A stretch of 64,000 nucleotides of DNA, taken from contig DATIPO010000105.1 in NCBI GenBank assembly GCA_035471925.1, forward strand, positions 1 to 64,000. Direction: 5' to 3'. Position 1 is the first letter of the stretch. Every line of letters begins with the position of its first letter. The translations under genes were made by a program, and so were the position numbers. This stretch comes from JANQFM01 sp035471925 (GTDB lineage: Bacteria > Acidobacteriota > UBA6911 > RPQK01 > DATIPO01). Shown piece after piece: positions 61,026 to 64,000 of this stretch. The notes below the pieces were generated by a model. It saw nothing but the letters and a program-made list of their open reading frames with translations, searched no databases and was not told the DNA's origin.

Positions 61026-62621
61026 CTAACCGCCAGAGGACGCATCCTCGGCCTCCTCGTGGTAATCGTCGCCGACATTGACGTCCCAGATGGCCGATTT
61101 GTCACTCTTTCCGGCGGCGATGACGTCGACGGCAGCTTTGGCGGTGAGCATGGAGTGGTCTTGGTTGTTGTAGCGGTGCATGCCGTTTCGGCCCACCAGG
61201 AAAAGGTTGGGAATGGAGTCGGTCCAGCGGCGGATCACCTCGAACTCGCCATAGCTGCCGAAGTAGCCGGGATAGGCCTTGCGCACCCGTTCGACATGGT
61301 GGTCGAGGACCGGCGTGTCGGAGTCCAGCAGCTCGATGCGGCGCAGTTCTTCGACGGCCAAATCGATCAGCGCATCGTCGTCCATGCTCCACAGGTCGTC
61401 TCCTTCACGGCAGAAATACTCCAGTCCCAGCCACACTTGGTCGGGATCCTGGACCAGGTGAGGCGACCAGTTGTTGAAGATCTGGACGCGACCGAGCCGC
61501 ACGCCTTGGTCCTGGATGTAGATCCAGTTGTCGGGGATGAGCTGGTCACCGCGGCGTCCCTCTCCCTTGGGCTTGAGGGCGGGGACCAGCAGTCCCACGG
61601 TGATGAAGTCGCGGTACTCCAGCCCTCCGGCCACCCGGCGGACAGCCGACGGCGGGGCCGGCTCCATCTGCTCTACCAGTTCCCTGACCGGCATGGTGGA
61701 GATGAAGTAATCGCAGTCCACACGCCGCCTTTCCCCGCTGCGGCGGTCGAGGACTTCGGCCTGATGAATGCGTCCCTGGCGCAGGAAGAGCCGCTCCACC
61801 TTGTGGCCCAGCAGCACCTCGCCTCCCTGCCGGCGGACACGTCGGGCCACCTGCTGCCACATGTGTCCCGGACCGTACTTGGGATAGAGGAAGCGTTCGA
61901 TAAGGCTGGTTTCGGTCCCCTTCTGCTCCACGTCGTGGCGGCCTTTGGGGATGATCTGCTTAAGGGCGTGGAGGAGGGCGCGGCTGACCGAGAGTCCCTT
62001 GATGCGCTGGGCCCCCCAGTCGGGTGAGATGCTCTTGCAGGGCGTCCCCCACACCTTCTCGGTGTAGTCTCGGAAGAAAGTCTGGTAAAGCTCGCGTCCG
62101 AAGCGGTTGATAAGAAAGTCCTCCAGCGAGCGCTCGGGACGGATGGGCAGCAAGCGGGCCCTGAGGTAGCTGAAGCCGATTCGCAGCACTCGGCGGGCGC
62201 CCAGGTTGCGCAAGGTGGTCCAGTTGAGGCGGATGGGGTAGCCGAAAAAACGCCTCAGGTAGTAAATGCGGGAAAGCCGCCGACGCACCAGCATGACGTC
62301 GTCCCCGTCCTGGGAAGCCGTTTTTTCGACCTGCAGAGGACGGCTCTGGCGCTGGTAGGTGAGGTTGACCGGATCGGAGGGATCATGGGCCACTGGCAGG
62401 ATGTCCTGCCACCAGCGCATGACCCAGTCGGACTTGGAAAAGAAACGATGGCCGCCGATGTCCATGCGGTTGCCGTTATGGGCCACGGTGCGCGAAATGC
62501 CGCCCACGCAGTCGTCCATTTCGAAGACCAGCGGGCGGACGTCGCTGCGTCGCAGCAGTTCTAAGGCAGCGGTGAGTCCCGCGGGACCGGCTCCGGCAAT
62601 GACGGCTGTGGGCTTGTTCAT
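61026..62621 (-). CDS. FAD-dependent amine-oxidase-like oxidoreductase
   Basis: The 531-residue flavoprotein has an N-terminal dinucleotide motif (AGAGPAGLTAALEL), the flavin contact VGGISRT and GGHRFF, and a C-terminal FAD signature with NLFLVGRNGMHRYNNQDHS. It resembles the protoporphyrinogen oxidase/UDP-galactopyranose-mutase-like group found near glycan genes; substrate is not assignable. I chose the ATG at 62621, which begins the nucleotide-binding strand. The 250-nt gap on its 3' side (60776-61025) is empty. Confidence 0.82.
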   Translation of the reverse strand: MNKPTAVIAGAGPAGLTAALELLRRSDVRPLVFEMDDCVGGISRTVAHNGNRMDIGGHRFFSKSDWVMRWWQDILPVAHDPSDPVNLTYQRQSRPLQVEKTASQDGDDVMLVRRRLSRIYYLRRFFGYPIRLNWTTLRNLGARRVLRIGFSYLRARLLPIRPERSLEDFLINRFGRELYQTFFRDYTEKVWGTPCKSISPDWGAQRIKGLSVSRALLHALKQIIPKGRHDVEQKGTETSLIERFLYPKYGPGHMWQQVARRVRRQGGEVLLGHKVERLFLRQGRIHQAEVLDRRSGERRRVDCDYFISTMPVRELVEQMEPAPPSAVRRVAGGLEYRDFITVGLLVPALKPKGEGRRGDQLIPDNWIYIQDQGVRLGRVQIFNNWSPHLVQDPDQVWLGLEYFCREGDDLWSMDDDALIDLAVEELRRIELLDSDTPVLDHHVERVRKAYPGYFGSYGEFEVIRRWTDSIPNLFLVGRNGMHRYNNQDHSMLTAKAAVDVIAAGKSDKSAIWDVNVGDDYHEEAEDASSGG

Positions 62622-62712
62622 GGGCTGTCCCACCTCTTTGTGGCACACTGCAGGCGGGATTTCAAGGCTCGGGCGAAGGCAGAGAGGGGACGACGGGGGA
62701 GGCGGCGCAGCC

Positions 62713-63924
62713 TCATGCCCGCAGGGCGTCCACGAATTGCACAGCTTTACTGTAGAGCTCAGGCATGACTCCGTCCTCGATTCCGGCGCGGGAGGCGCAG
62801 ACCGAGACGCCGGCCCAATCGGCTCTTTCGTAGCGCTGCACCAACTCCATGACCTGGCTCAGTTCTCCGTCCTGGCCCATGAGCGCTTGTTTGACCTCAG
62901 TCTCCAGGGGAAGCGACTCCAAGGCCTCGGCCAAAGGCTGATCGAGAATGGCGTCGATCAACGAGAACATGCCCATGAGAAAGAGGTCGTCCTTGCGCGA
63001 CCTGAGGCGCGTCCCCTCGGCCAGCATCTCGCAGAAGTAGGCTCGAACGATCGAATTGACCACCAGTTCCTGGGGTTTGTCGGTGGCCATTTCGGAGAGG
63101 ATGACGACCGACGCCCACTTCTTGATGCGATCATGTCCCAACAGAATCAGGGCCTGGCGGATGGAGTCGATGCGCCGGACCAGGGCGAAGGCCGCCGAAT
63201 TGATGAGCTTGAGGAGTCCGTAGGAGAGGGACAGGTCGCTCTTGATCAGCTTTTCCACCCGGTCGATGTTGAATTCCGGGCGGTGAAGTTCACGCAGCAA
63301 CTGCAGATAGCTGACTTTGAAGGCGGGGATGCCGCGTCCGGCCACGATGTCGGGACGGCAATAGAAGAAACCCTGCAAATAGTCGACTCCCAACGCCTCG
63401 GCATCCTCCACATCTTGAGAGGTCTCGACTTTCTCGGCTAAGAAGACCACTCCTGAATCGCTCAGCTTGTTGACGATGTCGGCCCTCTGGCGGGGCGAGG
63501 TGGCACAATAGTCGACCTTGATGATGTCGGCCAGCTTGACCAAGTCGTCGGCATCGTCCCGCAGTTCGAAGTCGTCCAGAGCCAAACGATATCCCTGCCG
63601 CTTCAAGTCGCGGCAGGAGCGCAGCACGTCGGGGTCGGCAGGATCGACCGATTCCAGCACCTCCACCACCGACCGTTCGGGAGGCAGGAGGGCGGCGGCT
63701 CCGCTGGTCAGCAGTTGTTGGGTAAAATTGACGAAGACGTCTTTGCTGCCAGCCAACGTGTCCAGGCCCAAGGTCACCACGCTGTTGGCCAGGGTATGGG
63801 CCGAGGCGGCGTCGGGATCGACGCTGGGAAAGCTGTTTTCCCAGCCGGAACGGAAGAGCAGCTCGTAGGCCGCGACCTTGCCCAGACGGTCGAAAATGGG
63901 TTGACGAGCGACAAAGACATCCAT
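62713..63924 (-). CDS. EAL-HDOD signalling protein (degenerate EAL)
   Basis: The 403-residue protein joins an EAL-like domain (1-190) to an HDOD domain (about 195-400). The EAL signature reads YELLF and later catalytic residues are only partly kept, as in the YuxH group, so c-di-GMP hydrolysis is unlikely. HDOD domains resemble HD phosphohydrolases without the metal ligands and act in protein interactions. Together they are thought to be regulatory. A hairpin lies in its leader (63948-63978). Confidence 0.87.
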   Translation of the reverse strand: MDVFVARQPIFDRLGKVAAYELLFRSGWENSFPSVDPDAASAHTLANSVVTLGLDTLAGSKDVFVNFTQQLLTSGAAALLPPERSVVEVLESVDPADPDVLRSCRDLKRQGYRLALDDFELRDDADDLVKLADIIKVDYCATSPRQRADIVNKLSDSGVVFLAEKVETSQDVEDAEALGVDYLQGFFYCRPDIVAGRGIPAFKVSYLQLLRELHRPEFNIDRVEKLIKSDLSLSYGLLKLINSAAFALVRRIDSIRQALILLGHDRIKKWASVVILSEMATDKPQELVVNSIVRAYFCEMLAEGTRLRSRKDDLFLMGMFSLIDAILDQPLAEALESLPLETEVKQALMGQDGELSQVMELVQRYERADWAGVSVCASRAGIEDGVMPELYSKAVQFVDALRA

Positions 63925-63947
63925 GGCAGACTCTGCATTCTTTTCGG

Positions 63948-63978
63948 CAACAAGGAGCTTTGCTTTAACTCGTTGTTG
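63948..63978 (-). promoter_or_regulatory. Leader inverted repeat of the EAL-HDOD gene
   Basis: CAACAAGGAG (63948-63957) and CTCGTTGTTG (63969-63978) pair over 10 positions with one mismatch around an 11-nt loop. The stem begins 24 nt before the ATG at 63924. It could be a leader hairpin or an operator; the promoter may lie beyond the right edge. Confidence 0.35.
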
Positions 63979-64000
63979 AAGAAGTCACGAAACGATTGGA

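Noticed and set aside
62641..62655. GG-N10-GC match to a sigma-54 promoter
   Set aside because: The -12 half is poor and it points into the 3' end of a minus-strand gene, so it has no gene to drive.

Overview
The window is a high-GC bacterial chromosome segment with about 50 protein-coding genes and no rRNA, tRNA, CRISPR array or transposase that I could find. Several families together suggest Acidobacteriota or a close relative: a winged-helix/TolB-like/TPR transmembrane regulator, a TonB-dependent receptor with an N-terminal carboxypeptidase-regulatory domain, a propeller-type hybrid histidine kinase, kinase-AAA fusions, and an outer-membrane (diderm) gene set with BamD and MlaEFD. This placement is inference from gene content, not a database result.

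Layout. 1-13 kb: a left-edge partial membrane protein, an AAA ATPase-Ser/Thr kinase fusion, a large membrane protein, PilZ, DUF6632 and DUF1697 proteins, a KamA-type radical SAM aminomutase, a HAD acid phosphatase, a winged-helix/TPR regulator and a PAP2 phosphatase. 13-21 kb: a fadN-fadA beta-oxidation pair, a 1-Cys peroxiredoxin divergent from an aromatic amino acid decarboxylase, and an M28 peptidase. 21-36 kb: a 1421-residue hybrid histidine kinase, YihY, SppA, an NtrC-like activator with a pseudo-receiver, MscS behind a good sigma-54 promoter, and parE-parC. 36-46 kb: endonuclease V, DUF5995, a sulfotransferase, a TonB-dependent receptor, and a lipid block (sugar-phosphate/inositol-phosphate nucleotidyltransferase, CDP-alcohol phosphatidyltransferase, MlaD-MlaF-MlaE). 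46-55 kb: a dense plus-strand housekeeping run, def-ykgJ-fmt-rsmB-PASTA-rpe-bamD-response regulator-birA-ftsY. 55-64 kb: an RNase D-like exonuclease, a phosphodiesterase lipoprotein, the ergothioneine pair egtD-egtB, a YcaQ-type protein, an FAD oxidoreductase and an EAL-HDOD protein.

The most unusual content is non-coding and confined to the first 20 kb. Four copies of one three-hairpin module (cores 666-777, 11938-12050, 17481-17587, and 19809-19917 in reverse) have nearly fixed internal spacing. Each copy ends 22-39 nt beyond the stop codon of a gene, always in the same orientation relative to that gene, and each is followed on its far side by a tandem-repeat array (75-79 bp units in two copies, about 20 bp units in two). 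In two of the four, a fragment of a broken enzyme gene lies beyond the array: a tRNA nucleotidyltransferase piece and a trypsin-like protease piece with an in-frame TAG. This looks like a recurrent gene-3'-end element, possibly a 3'-UTR RNA or a REP-like dispersed repeat, and is the best candidate for something undescribed.

Other points of interest: the pseudo-receiver activator and a sigma-54 promoter lying within 3 kb of each other; a kinase-less PASTA protein at the locus where Firmicutes carry the PASTA kinase; an MCE protein whose MCE domain is split by a coiled coil; and a possible CDP-inositol-type lipid head-group pair beside the Mla genes.
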